A stretch of DNA of 64,000 bases from Ashinkailepas kermadecensis (GCA_034440615.1 JAOTOM010005186.1:496001-560000), one strand, 5' to 3'. Numbered from the stretch's first letter, positions 12,001-21,387 are shown. Made by a program: numbers and translations. The notes: a model not told the origin generated them from the sequence alone.

Positions 12001-15000
12001 TACTTGTTTCTTACATTCAGGTAGGTGGTTATTGGCGCCGACGATCAAAGACGGGTCGCAGCGCCCTGAAGCCCAAATAACAAACAACTGAGGTCGGTGC
12101 ACGTTAATCGGGCGCCACGAGCCGCATGTCTCCGCCGGCTGCCCGTCGAGAGCGTGCAGTTGCGGTCCGTCGGCGGGTGTCCCACCGCCGTCCGGTGCCC
12201 GGTCCCGTGCCTGCAGCAGGCGAGCGCCCACCGCGCACCTGCTGACCTCACCGCACTGGTCCGGTGCCCCTAATGCCGCCTGATACTGGTGTTAAAAAGG
12301 CCGGCTTCACGCGTGTCAGTCACAGATTCGTCCTCTGCTTTACACTGTTGCTCGTACCCGTTTCATTCTCCGCTCGTCGTGCCATTCCCCGCTCGTGCCA
12401 TTCTCCGCTCGTCGTGTCACTCCCCGCTCATCGTGTCATTCTCCGCTCATCGTGTCACTCCCTGCTCATCGTGCCATTCCCCGCTCATGGTATCACTCCC
12501 CGCTTGTCGTGTCATTCTCCGCTCATCGTGTCACTCTCCGCTCATCGTGCCATTCCTCGCTCATCGTGTCATTTTCCGCTCGTCGTGTCTTCGCACACTA
12601 TTCGAGGACAGTGGAATAAGATTACGCGGAGCGATGAAAATCCCTCCCTGGACACTGGCATCTCCAGATATTGACATTTCGCTGTCATATCTGAAAAAGT
12701 GCGAAGTCGTTCCCGAAGAATTCAGACTAAGAGCACTAGAGTTGATGGCATCTTACAGTCATTTTACAAACACCTACACAGATGGATCCAAGACCGAGTC
12801 TGATGTTGGGTGTGCGTTTGTAATGGGCACAGTGGTCAGGACGTTTTCGCTTCCGCCACATTCATCGGTCTATACATCTGAGTTGGTTGCCTTAGACAAA
12901 GCACTGAGTTTTATTGAGACATGTGATGACGCGCGGCATACAATTTGCACCGATTCTCTTACCAGTCTTATGACTATAAATGCGTTTTATCCGTCGAACC
13001 CAATCGCACAAGATAATTTACTTAGGCTTACATTGCTGACCTGCGCTTGAAAAACGGTTATTCTATGTTGGATTCCGAGCCATGTGGGAATCCGTGGGAA
13101 CCAGGCCGCGGATGCTGCGGCGAAGCGAGGTGCACGGGCCCCGTGCACACGTTCCCTGCCTCTCCCTACGAGGGAATTTTACTCGGATGTGAAGGAATTC
13201 ATTCTCAGGAAGTGGCAGGCAAGCTGCGACTCCTTAGCAAACAAGTTGAAAACTGTAAAGCCCTGTATTGGTGACTGGGCGTCATCCTCAGAGCGAAACA
13301 GACGTCACGAGGTTTCTCTGTGTCGCCTGCGCGTGGGACATACCTATGCGACACACCGATATCTTCTGGGTGTTGGCGAGACGTCGCTGTGCCTGAAATA
13401 CACCGCACCAATGTCTGTGCGACACATTTTAGTTTCATGTCCCCGGCTTGCCCACGAACGGAGACGTCACTGGACGGTCCTCTTTCTCGCTTCCGGAAGT
13501 ATTAGGGGACGAGTCTGACATTGTTCACTTGGGACTTTTCAAATTCTTCTTGGAAATTTGATTTTCCGTGGTTTACACCGGCCATTAACATACTGATGCA
13601 GACGTGGCTAGTACCAGTTGTATTATGAACAGATTCGAGATCGACTTATAGCTCGTTGTCCGAAGTGGCGTTCACATGCTTTTATGTATAAATGACTGAG
13701 TAATGGGCGCTATATGACCTGTGCAGTCGATGTGCCCCTAAACCACAATAACTAGCTCGTCGTTTCACTCCCCGCTCATCGTGTCATTCTCCGCTCGTCG
13801 TGTCACTCCCCGCTCGTCGGGCCATTCCCCGTTCGCCGTGTCATTCTTCGCTCGTCGTGTCACTCCCGCTTGTCGTGCCATTTGCCGCACGTCGTGTCAC
13901 TCCCCGCTCGTCGTGTCACTCTCCGCTCGTCGTGAAATGGTTCTCCTCTGTGGCAATATACTTGCGCAACCATGGAAGGGTTGCGACATATATTGATGGT
14001 TTTCAGATCTACCTAATATTTTTGTAAACTGATGTATCCCACTTCAGGTAATATATGCATATTCGTACATTGGGAACGCGGTTTCCCCACCGTGTGTCCG
14101 TATATATGGTCCAATAAGGCCATCGGCCACGAAATCATCAATATTTGACTTATTTCACCTCATTTGACTCTAAAGACATTGACCTTGGGCCGCCAATTAT
14201 ACACTGCGGAGCCCCCCCCTGCACTCGTATTAACTTGGCATTTTGTGCGACATGGATGCTATAGAATCAATGACGTCGATGCATCCTAAAGTCCAAATAA
14301 CCAACATTTCGGAACCTTGACTCAAATCCCCGGAACTAGTTTTAAGAAAGGCCGAGCCTGTCTTCTTGAGCGAAGTGTCGCGGTTGACTGCTGTTGTGGC
14401 GGCGCAGTTCATGCTGGCTGACGTGGTGGGCGCCGACCTGTTCTACGGCGCGCCGCTGACCGAGGCCAGCGCTGAGGCCGTGTGGCAGCTGGAGGACGAC
14501 GTGCCGCAACTGGTGGAGCTCCACCAGCCGCCCCAGTGTCCGGCGCCCAGGCCGGGCCAGCTGGTGGTGACGCGCGGCACACAGACCACAGGTACGCCAC
14601 ACATCCGTCACACAGGCCACATGTACGTCACACGGCCGTCACACAGGCCACAAGTACGCCACACAGCTGTCACACAGGCCACAGGTACGCCACACATCCG
14701 TCGCACGGGCACATCACACATACGTCATACAGGCCACATGTTCACCACACATCCGTCACATGGGCACGCCACACATCCGTCACAGGCCACAGGTTCACCA
14801 CATATCCGTCACACGGGCACGCCACACATCCGTCACACAGGCCACAGGTACGCCACACATCTGCCACATGGGCACGCCACACATCCTTCACACAGGTCAC
14901 AGGTACGTCATACAACCGTCACATAGGCCACAGGTACGTCACACATCCGTCACACGGGCACGCCACACATCCGTCACACAGTCCACATATACGTTACACA

Positions 15001-17033
15001 TCCGTCACACAAGCCACAGGTACGTCATACAACCGTCACACAGGCCACAGATACGTCACACAGACCACAGGTACGCAACACATCCGGCTCACGGGCCACA
15101 GGTACGCCACACATCCGTAACACAGGTAACAGGTACGACACACAGATCACAGGTACGACACACAGGCCACACAGGCCACAGGTACGTCACACATCCATCA
15201 CACAGTACACAGGTATGTGCCATAAATTCGTCAGTTAGGCACGCCAAACAGTCGGCAGGTATGCCACGTATCCGTCACACGCGTCGCACGTCTCACCCCT
15301 CTGCCTCTGCTACAGACGGCTGGTGTCGGGCGGCAGTACAGGAGGTGACGCCCGCCGGGTCGCACGTCTCACCCCTCTGCCTCTGCTACAGACGGCTGGT
15401 GTCGGGCGGCAGTACGGGAGGTGACGCCCGCCGGGTCGCACGTCTCACCCCTCTGCCTCTGCTACAGACGGCTGGTGTCGGGCGGCAGTACAGGAGGTGA
15501 CGCCCGCCGGGTCGCACGTCTCACCCCTCTGCCTCTGCTACAGACGGCTGGTGTCGGGCGGCAGTACAGGAGGTGACGCCCGCCGGGTCGCACGTCTCAC
15601 CCCTCTGCCTCTGCTACAGACGGCTGGTGTCGGGCGGCAGTACAGGAGGTGACGCCCGCCGGGGTGCTGGTGTGCTTGCTCGAGTACGGAAAGCTGGAGC
15701 GAGTCCCAGCCAACTGTCTCCGACTTATGCCGCCACAGCTCGCGCAGTGGCCCACGTCTGTGATCGCCCTCTCCTTGCAAGGTTAGACCCAAGGCTTATC
15801 CCCGCAGCCTGACACCCGAGATCTCCCTGCAAGATCTCAGTATATTTTCCCCACATTATTAGTAGAGGTATTGGTCCCGTATATTTTCGAACTAGGCGTT
15901 TTTCAGAAGTAATATTTGCACGGCTAGACGTGAAGCCTAGACGTGCTTCCAACGAAAGCATTATCAACCTCAGACTGCTTGCATCAACGTTTATAAACAT
16001 GTAGGTTCTTTCCATTGGACTTGAATGGGACCTGCTGCAGCCTTATGGATTGGTTTTATGTGGAATTTCCACCTCAAAGGAATATGCTGTTGGTCTCTGA
16101 AGAATTGTGATACCTCAGCAACATACCTCAACGAAGAATTATAGCATGGGGAGAAAATTAGCACACGGTAACCGCAGCCGTCTTTCTCCCATGAGAGTTC
16201 TTTTACTGGCCAAATGTAAAAGTACTGCATTAGTGGCAAAACACCCGCCGTTTCGGCACTTGACCATTATCAATTCTGGTGATGGTGCAGTGCCAGAATG
16301 TGGCGTAGTTAGTTAATTACTGGGGCTTTAGGGCGCATCGACTGCACTGGTCATGCAGCGCCCATAGAATGTGGCGTATGTTGTCACTAATAACACTGCT
16401 ATTCTGCCCCATGTATTCCCGGGGCTCATTAGTGCGTAATGACGCCGCGTCTCCGGCAGCTCCCGAGCGGTTCTCATGACGCCGCGTCTCCGGCAGGTTC
16501 TGAGCGGTTCTCATGAGGTAGCGTCTCCGGCAGCTCCCGAGCGGTTCTCATGACGCCGCGTCTCCGGCAGGTTCTAAGCGGTTCTCATGAGGCAGCGTCT
16601 CCGGCAGGTTCTGAGCGGTTCTCGTGAGGCAGCGTCTCCGGCAGGTTCTGAGCGGTTCTCATGACGCCGCGTCTTCGGCAGGTTCTGAGCGGTTCTCGTG
16701 AGGCAGCGTCTCCGGCAGGTTCTGAGCGGTTCTCATGACGCCGCGTCTCCGGCAGGTTCTGAGCGGTTCTCATGAGGTAGCGTCTCCGGCAGCTCCCGAG
16801 CGGTTCTCATGACGCCGCGTCTCCGGCAGGTTCTGAGCGGTTCTCATGAGGCAGCGTCTCCGGCAGGTTCCGAGCGGTTCTCGGAGGCGCACCGGCAGCT
16901 GGCCGTCAAGATGCTGACCGGCGACGGCTGCGAGGAGATGCTGCTGGAGCTGACGGTGGTGCGCGTCGGCCGGCTGGGCTCCGCCACGGTCGTCAGCTGT
17001 GCCGACATCAACTCACACCTGTTGATGACCTGA
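2870..17033 (+). CDS. Tudor-domain protein, 3' part of a spliced gene (seven exons)
   Basis: The model joins 2870-3069, 8944-9060, 10229-10301, 11013-11227, 14408-14591, 15620-15781 and 16867-17033. Every junction has AG acceptor and GT donor bases and compatible phase (0, 0, 1, 0, 1, 1), and the last exon ends in TGA. The protein carries two extended Tudor modules. The first has VWHRA, LLDWG and a following staphylococcal-nuclease-like part with GLLGLSASACSQQELEFY. The second has DGWCRAAVQEV, VCLLEYGKLERV and a C-terminal part ending INSHLLMT. By family knowledge, multi-Tudor proteins bind methylarginine tails of Piwi proteins in germ granules (Tudor, TDRD, RNF17). That role here is inference. 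The first exon starts in phase 1, so more exons lie to the left. Introns are loaded with minisatellites and one LINE. I cannot say which Tudor subfamily this is. Confidence 0.75.
3240..3760 (+). repeat. dispersed repeat family X, copy 1
   Basis: This segment resembles 50060-50515 in the same order: gcacagtagaatg, tccttcaagct, taatggtgagcataagcatg, ggatgtctattcagtg, gtggtatatcccaccc. Shorter relatives occur at about 21.4-22.5 kb and 25.05-25.14 kb. No coding capacity is recognised. The class is unknown. Confidence 0.65.
3761..4510. other. intron of the Tudor gene, no further feature seen
   Basis: Unique-looking intronic sequence between repeat X and the G/T-rich arrays. Short reading frames here show no recognisable domain. 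Confidence 0.5.
4510..5870. repeat. 48/49-bp composite minisatellite
   Basis: Two interleaved unit types alternate: ccgagaccctggtggcgggt and gagacgctggtggccggtgt. Both share gtggtggtgtccacacat. They give long false frames on both strands rich in His/Pro or Trp/Cys. Confidence 0.93.
5870..8920. repeat. 101-bp minisatellite, about 30 copies, ending next to an exon
   Basis: The unit contains gccgacaccctggcagtggg, gcgtccgtacgtagtgcggc and ctagtcactgtgcgtggtgg. The period is 101 bp at 5881, 5982 and 6083; later copies vary by small deletions of 1-4 bp. It stops about 25 bp before the acceptor of the exon at 8944. Confidence 0.95.
8944..9060 (+). CDS. Tudor gene exon b: SN-like segment of extended Tudor domain
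   Basis: This exon has 117 nt and 39 codons, phase 0 on both sides, between ccgccgcag and GTGAGG. It encodes VQFGLLGLSASACSQQ followed by LEFYRDKLLGKDWLLEA. That fits the segment after the Tudor barrel, where families have a short hydrophobic strand, a Ser/Cys-rich turn and a helix ending in G-K-x-L. It joins the preceding LCQ in frame. The acceptor sits about 25 bp after the end of a 3-kb 101-bp-unit array. Confidence 0.75.
9075..9310. repeat. about 69-bp tandem repeat after an exon donor, three copies
   Basis: The motif ctcgtccgaggagaac recurs at about 9139, 9207 and 9276, with cagttccgcctgctcctgcc between. The array begins within 20 bp of the donor at 9061. Confidence 0.85.
10229..10301 (+). 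CDS. Tudor gene exon c: end of first extended Tudor module
   Basis: This 73-nt exon lies between gtgacgcag and a strong GTGAGT donor at 10302. It encodes AKLHLSSDTNPFCFNDKLQS followed by RLAD. The pattern of a strand, a loop, a conserved N then D/E-K-L and the start of the next helix matches the end of an extended Tudor module. The donor leaves one base, which completes an Arg codon with the first two bases of the next exon at 11013. A 33-bp array starts about 30 bp past the donor. Confidence 0.65.
10334..10760. repeat. 33-bp minisatellite, about 13 copies
   Basis: The unit is cacccactgacgagctgcca plus agctgtcgcccaa with variants. The array starts about 30 bp past the exon donor at 10302. 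Confidence 0.93.
11013..11227 (+). CDS. Tudor gene exon d: low-complexity linker
   Basis: This 215-nt exon lies between gagattacag and GTGAGT. It encodes QSMMDVFQDIFSITAGRK, then a Ser/Pro/Arg-rich linker with two SPRP motifs, then LDPLFVADLPEPPIVAGSVQ. I recognise no domain in the linker, which separates the two Tudor modules. The last 30 bases and the donor are copied in the 50-bp array that follows. Confidence 0.65.
11200..11590 (+). repeat. 50-bp minisatellite made of exon end plus 5' splice donor, eight copies
   Basis: The motif ccaatcgtggccggcagtgt recurs every 50 bp from 11201 to 11551. Each unit holds the last bases of the upstream exon and the donor. GTGAGT is intact at 11228, 11278, 11328, 11428, 11478 and 11528, and mutated near 11378 and 11578. 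Confidence 0.95.
11591..12031. other. intron sequence, nothing recognised
   Basis: Sequence between the 50-bp array and the short retroposon tail. Reading frames on both strands show no known domain. Confidence 0.4.
12032..12088 (+). mobile_element. LINE/SINE-tail insertion
   Basis: Contains gggtcgcagcgccctgaagc followed by ccaaataacaaacaac, the same 3' tail family as the short insertions with target duplications. I did not find a clear duplication here. Confidence 0.5.
12355..12592. repeat. 19-bp minisatellite, left part
   Basis: The unit is tcactccccgctcgtcgtg with variants (ctcatcgtgtcattctccg). The same unit resumes at 13755 after a LINE, so the two blocks were once continuous. Confidence 0.92.
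12593..13754 (+). mobile_element. 5'-truncated LINE with RNase H domain (I/R1/Jockey-like group)
   Basis: The frame encodes an RNase H domain with all four acidic residues visible: YTDGSKT, SELVALDKAL, CTDSLTSL and GNQAADAAAK. A C-terminal His/Cys motif (VRHILVSCPRL) follows. A frameshift near 13040-13050 separates the third and fourth acidic residues, so the copy is dead. The 3' end, gggcgctatatgacctgtgc ... ccacaataac, matches the tail of family-A SINEs and of the short tail insertions. It lies inside the 19-bp minisatellite. Confidence 0.8.
13755..13937. repeat. 19-bp minisatellite, right part
   Basis: Continuation of the array at 12355-12592, with units such as gctcgtcgtgtcactccccg. Confidence 0.92.
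14250..14308 (+). mobile_element. LINE/SINE-tail insertion
   Basis: Contains gatgctatagaatcaatgac, gtcgatgcatcctaaagtcc and aaataaccaac, a diverged copy of the shared tail. No clear target duplication was seen. Confidence 0.45.
14408..14591 (+). CDS. Tudor gene exon e: lead-in to second Tudor barrel
   Basis: This 184-nt exon lies between gtggcggcgcag and GTACGC. It encodes FMLADVVGADLFYGAPLTEA, then WQLEDDVPQLVELHQPPQCP, then PGQLVVTRGTQTT. The proline-gly stretch followed by a strand matches the segment just before the Tudor barrel. It ends with one base, which with AC of the next exon makes the Asp of DGWCRA. This phase match is strong support for the junction. Confidence 0.75.
14585..15205 (+). 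repeat. about 31-bp minisatellite seeded at a splice donor
   Basis: Units read ccacaggtacgccacacatc plus cgtcacacagg. The first unit straddles the exon end at 14591 (ccacag|gtacgc), and the donor-like CAG|GTACG is repeated along the array. Confidence 0.92.
15285..15660 (+). repeat. 76-bp minisatellite carrying a splice acceptor and exon head, five copies
   Basis: Each unit has ctctgcctctgctacag followed by acggctggtgtcgggcggca. AG acceptors end at 15315, 15391, 15467, 15543 and 15619. Only the last gives an open frame through the Tudor exon. Confidence 0.97.
15620..15781 (+). CDS. Tudor gene exon f: second Tudor barrel (DGWCRA ... LLEYGKLE)
   Basis: This 162-nt exon follows the last of five tandem acceptors (ctctgctacag) and ends before GTTAGA. 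It encodes GWCRAAVQEVTPAGVLVCLL followed by EYGKLERVPANCLRLMPP. The canonical elements are W-x-R-A, a Gly-Val strand, D/E-Y-G and L-R. The Asn of DYGN is Lys here. Only the last acceptor keeps the frame, because the four upstream copies are offset by 76 bp each. Confidence 0.8.
15782..16307. other. intron sequence, nothing recognised
   Basis: Sequence between the Tudor barrel exon and the next retroposon tail. No domain or repeat is recognised. Confidence 0.4.
16308..16365 (-). mobile_element. 58-bp LINE/SINE-tail insertion, minus orientation, 13-bp target duplication
   Basis: Flanked by agaatgtggcgta at 16295-16307 and 16366-16378. The insert reads ggggctttagggcgcatcga then ctgcactggtcatgcagcgc, the reverse complement of the LINE 3' tail. 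Confidence 0.85.
16430..16870 (+). repeat. 37-bp minisatellite carrying a splice acceptor, about 12 copies
   Basis: Units read gcgtctccggcag followed by gttctgagcggttctcatga. The last unit is the genuine acceptor and the head of the final Tudor exon at 16867. Confidence 0.97.
16867..17033 (+). CDS. Tudor gene last exon with stop
   Basis: This 167-nt exon follows gtctccggcag, the last of about twelve such acceptors in a 37-bp array. It encodes SERFSEAHRQLAVKMLTGDG, then LLELTVVRVGRLGSATVVSC, then ADINSHLLMT and TGA. It reads as the C-terminal SN-like part of the second extended Tudor module: helix, strand, x-V-x-L, Asp-Ile-Asn then two Leu. Confidence 0.75.
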
Positions 17034-18112
17034 GGTCACCGCAGGGCACCAGGCGGAGCGCCGGACACAGCGGTCGTGCGAGCGTGGCGATGACCTGAGA
17101 CTACGCAAGGGTCGCCACTGGGCGATGTGGTTGCCGAGGGAATGACGAGCAGAGGGTCTGGAAGCAATGCAGTGTGCGTGATGTTGGTGCACAATTCTTG
17201 AGATCCTGCTGGATAGCAGAGTCCTGAACGACAGTACTTGGTGGAATCTGTTCATGGGCATTTCTTCAGCTGGAGGTCGGTACCGCAGTGTCTTCTTGCC
17301 GACCACAAATATCATGAAGCTGTTGGCAAAGTCTTCATTGGTTTCTTAAGTACACCTTTTGACCTACAGTGATATACTGTGCTTCAAAGTTGTGGCTGGC
17401 TTGGAATGGAAAAGCATTTTCGGGACAGCAGCCTTTTACTTGTAGGCAAATCAACACCGTGCAAGTCTTGAGGAACATCTGAGGTTGAGCGAACATCACT
17501 GCTGCAGTAGACATCTGAGGGTGTTCCAGTCTGATACATATTAACCATGTCATGTTGGAATGGTGCCTTATTACCAGTGCAGTAATCCCTGTGTTAGTCT
17601 TAAAATAATTACTCAAACCTAGATGTCTGCCTCACAGGTGGTTCCAATTGACCATCCCATAACGTGCCAGCAGCCTTTGGAAGTGACAAATGCATGAGTA
17701 GACAGAGCATCTAGTTTGTGAAAGGATTCGAGACTATGGAGCATAAAGTTTGAACAAAAAGTCAATAAAATTTGTCTAGAATTGAAGGCGATCTCAGGCA
17801 ACTACATTGTCTTAAAGAAATTGGTCACTGGGATTGTCCTGCAGGATATTTGAAGTATGTTTGGTCTGCAGTGTACTAGGATTTTGTGTTTGCTTGTTCA
17901 TGTCAGGTACATGTATATACTTGATATATGTTCATCGTTGACGAGCAACAGTCATTGAACGATGTCTGGTGCACATCTAAGAAGTTGTATTTTGTGTGTT
18001 AAGAAAATGGTCCGGAGCTGGCTAAGAGTCCAAATAAAGAATGGACATGTTTCAGAAGCAATTATTTGATGAATGTTTGTAGCATACATCCTGGCTGATG
18101 AAGTGATTAGTT
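17034..18112 (+). other. 3' UTR and flank of the Tudor gene
   Basis: The GC-rich coding sequence gives way to AT-rich sequence here. No other gene is recognised. Candidate poly(A) signals are at 17764 and about 18034. Confidence 0.4.
17764..17769 (+). terminator. candidate poly(A) signal of the Tudor gene
   Basis: This is the first AATAAA I found on the + strand after the Tudor stop codon, which would give a 3' UTR of about 750 bases. Another AATAAA lies at about 18034. Neither can be confirmed without transcript data. Confidence 0.3.
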
Positions 18113-18153
18113 CTTGGGGTTTAGGGGCGCATCGACTGCAGTGGTCATGCAGC
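18113..18153 (-). mobile_element. 41-bp LINE/SINE-tail insertion with 13-bp target duplication
   Basis: Flanked by gaagtgattagtt at 18100-18112 and 18154-18166. The insert is cttggggtttaggggcgcat then cgactgcagtggtcatgcag c, the tail in minus orientation. Confidence 0.88.
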
Positions 18154-18226
18154 GAAGTGATTAGTTATCCGGATTGTGTTTTATGTATGGGCTCCTGCTT
18201 TTACCGCTTTTATGGATTGGCTTTGG

Positions 18227-18396
18227 AGCGGTTTACGGCGCACTTTATGCACGATCACGGCTAATTGAGCCGCCCACACTGCTTCGCCGGTGAGCCGTGT
18301 GATTTGGAAATACTCCGAGCGATACGAGTGTTGAACTCGGGACCTTGGTATCCAGAGCTTAACACCTTAACCACGAGGCCACCCGCGCCCATAAAA
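18227..18396 (-). mobile_element. tRNA-derived SINE, family C
   Basis: Read on the - strand it starts gggcgcgggtggcctcgtgg and ttaaggtgttaagctctgga, with a B box gagttcaacactcg, like a Ser/Leu-type tRNA. A 9-bp candidate target duplication (tggctttgg) lies at 18218-18226 and 18397-18405. Confidence 0.6.
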
Positions 18397-18684
18397 TGGC
18401 TTTGGCTAGGTGATACATTATTGCTTTAAGTCTTAAATTGTAACTTTCTAAGGCTCAGGTATCATAGAAATGAGAGGACCATGCTACATCACAGTCAGGT
18501 ATGCGGAGGGAAGTAGATAATATTTCAGGCGTACAATGATGGTGATTTAAAAAAAATAGCACATGCATGCAACTTTTGAAAAATTACTATTAAAACAGAT
18601 GCGCACGAAACTGGCCGTTGCCAGACACAGTATCTATTCATCTCATCTTGCATTGATGAACCCGTAGACAGCTTTAAACATGCA

Positions 18685-19145
18685 TGTACAGTAGACGCAG
18701 CTTAATTCGCCCACCCGCTCATTGCGCCCAAATCGGCGCAGTACGGAATTCCTGCAGAAAAACGGACAAACACCCGCTTATTACGCCCAGACCTCGGCTA
18801 CTCTGCCCAGTTCGGCGCGTGCTTGGCCACGTGGGTCGACATTGACAACATCAACAACGTGGCCGCTGAACCCTCTGTGGAGGAGACCGAGAAGTTCTTG
18901 GCTGAGATAACTGGCCAAGCTGCAAGCGCCTAAGACGCCGATAACTCTGACTCTGACTACGAGAGGCAAGGTGAGACTATCAGAGTCTCAGCTGGCATGA
19001 CTACCAGAGAGAAGCTCTGACAAAGAGCCAGAACAGGCCTTCAAACACCGATATGAGGACGATGATCCGGCGACTCCGCATTGGTCTCGAGAGTAAGGGC
19101 TTTGACAATCTGGAACGCTTCGAAGATTTTTTTAAAATAAAAAAT
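18685..19145 (+). pseudogene. pogo/Tigger-like DNA transposon relic
   Basis: It begins acagtagacgcagcttaatt, which resembles Tigger/pogo terminal repeats. It encodes TWVDIDNINNVAAEPSVEET, then DADNSDSDYERQGETIRVSA, then MRTMIRRLRIGLESKGFDNL. A stop lies near 18931 and a frameshift near 19017. The acidic tail followed by a paired-helix end is what I expect of a pogo-type transposase C-terminus. The matching right end was not found. Confidence 0.4.
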
Positions 19146-19155
19146 TAATAAATTT

Positions 19156-19472
19156 AATTCGAGTTCTTGTTGGGGTGGCTTTATGAACCAGGGTCCTATT
19201 GCTAAGCAGAGCTTGTTGCGTGAACCCTTGCCCCACCACCCGATCCATGAATTCCAGTTCAACGGCAGAATTTTGACCGAAAGTTTAACGTGCCGTCAAT
19301 GCATCGGCACGGCCGCCCGGTAGCTCGTCCCCGGACTTATCGGGCCAGTTGCCAACTGACCCTCCCAGCCGGGGGCTAAATGCGAGCGCGCGAAGCGACT
19401 CGAACCCTGCGTTGCCAGGACAGGGGAGACCAGAGGAGGCCAGCGCTCTAACCAACTGAGCTACCGGGGCGG
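19156..19472 (-). mobile_element. tRNA-derived SINE, family B, about 315 bp
   Basis: On the - strand it has ggtagctcagttggttagag (A box), a B box gggttcgagtcgcttcgc and an unrelated body ending ccccaacaagaactcg. It is about 90% like the copy at 48566-48880 by eye. Confidence 0.85.
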
Positions 19473-20369
19473 TGTTCGCGGATGATGTCCACGATCTTCT
19501 TAGTAGGAAAACTGTAAAAGCAGCTTACCGTTGACGATTTTACGCAATAAAACCGAAGATGACGAGCAGGGATGGGTCTTGATGGTCTATGTGCTGAAAT
19601 TAGGGCGTTCCGATATTCTGCCTATCGGTTATTACGCCAAAAAGGCCTGGTTCAAAGGCGGACGGATTAAGCAACGTCTACGGTATGTGGAAAGGAAAAG
19701 CATTGTATCTTCTAATAGGTAAATAGAATAGATATAATCTATCATCCACCGATAGACTTAACCCAGGTGTGCCTCTGTGACTCTCGTTAAGCTTTACAAC
19801 TTGATGGCTTAAACTTTGAAAGTAGGAATATTAGAGCTATGCATGCAGTTGGTTATGTGGAAACTGGCCTGCAACAGAAATCTGGTTCTCTTGGTCAGCT
19901 TTTCAGCTATTTGACAACATTGATTATGAAGCATCCTAGATTTACTTATTCGTCTTGTTGAACATTCATCTGAACCATCAAAATTGTAACAATCCAGCAG
20001 GGTGCAGGCCACTCCATTCACTTCAGGTAAGTTTAAACTCACTTTTAGTTCAGTCCTTTGTCTTTCAGGTATAGTACATAAGGGAATGATGTCAGCTATG
20101 TGGATATTCTCAAATTCTGAGATCAAGATCGTCTCAAAAGACATTGGTGCTCTGAACTGAACTAATCTGGAAATGGTCTTCCTTTTGACAGACTGAACGA
20201 ACTGTGTTTCAGTGTCCTTAGTTTACTGGCTGAGGATTTCCTGGGCTGTGTTTTACTTTCTCGTTAACTATTTTTTAATGTTGGGCTCCTGGGCAGCAAA
20301 TTTCAGTTCCAGTTCCTAAATCTGGTTTGCGTTGTTATCCTGGTCTTTCAGTGGACCTACATTGTTGAT

Positions 20370-20550
20370 TGGTTGGTTATTGGGTTTTACGACACGTCGA
20401 CCGTTGAGTCATGTAGCATCGCCAATCTCTCACGCCGATTGGACGCGGGAGAAGAGTAGCGACAGGTGAGACTCGAACCCACATTCTTTTCATTGTGAGA
20501 CGGGAAACTTACCCCTAGACTACTGGTCCCCGACTACGTTAATACCTTAA
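20370..20550 (-). mobile_element. tRNA-derived SINE, family A, 15-bp target duplication
   Basis: Reverse-orientation copy flanked by acctacattgttgat at 20355-20369 and 20551-20565. The head, B box and (ggtt)n-type tail match the other family-A copies. Confidence 0.92.
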
Positions 20551-20723
20551 ACCTACATTGTTGATGGAATTGCTCATCAATTTGACCACAGCTTCTCATT
20601 GAGCAATACAACTTTGCTCTTTTCCCAGCTTTTCCACATGTTGGCTTCTGCTTCAGTCATTCCTTCACATTCATAGTGCACCAAAGACTCCCAACAGTCA
20701 TAGCCAATACTGTATTTTACTTG

Positions 20724-20770
20724 GTTATTTGGGTTTAGCGGCGCACCGACTGCATTAGTCATACAGCCAA
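20724..20770 (-). mobile_element. 47-bp LINE/SINE-tail insertion with 11-bp target duplication
   Basis: Flanked by tattttacttg at 20713-20723 and 20771-20781. The insert reads gttatttgggtttagcggcg and ends with catacagccaa, the tail in minus orientation. Confidence 0.8.
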
Positions 20771-21387
20771 TATTTTACTTGAATACAGCAGAGAGCACAG
20801 ATAGGTGTGTTTCTTTTCATTGCACCCTTTCTTGCATCAGCCAATCTGCACACATGTAATTCCACTTATTTTCTGAGCAGTTCTTGAGATATTGTATGTC
20901 CACTCTCAATGTCCAATATATGTCCCTAAATGCCATATCATGCAGGAAGTTTAAAACAACCCCACATTCTACCTTGGTACCTACATATCACTGCTTACTC
21001 CTGAAAGCTGTTGGTATGCAGAACCCAACCAAATCAGAAACATGTTGGTATTATTGTGCTTTTGAGGTATTCACAAGACAAGTCTTACATGCATGTTACC
21101 TTCATGAAGTAAACAAGGGGTTATTACCAATCCCAACAGTTTGGTTATGCCAGGTTGCTTTGAATTTTGGAAAACGTTCTTTTTTCTTTTTGACCCCCCC
21201 CCCTTGAAAAAAAACAGGTTCAGCTAGGTTAGGTAAGGCTGTGAATATCAGGTAGTGTTAGGTTCAATTAATTTTTTAAAATCAGAAGTAAAATGTCTTA
21301 TGCTTTTCTTTTTATCACATGGTATGTTAGGTTAGGTTTGATTGCATTTTCATTATTTTCCAACATTATTTTTGCATGCCTAACACA

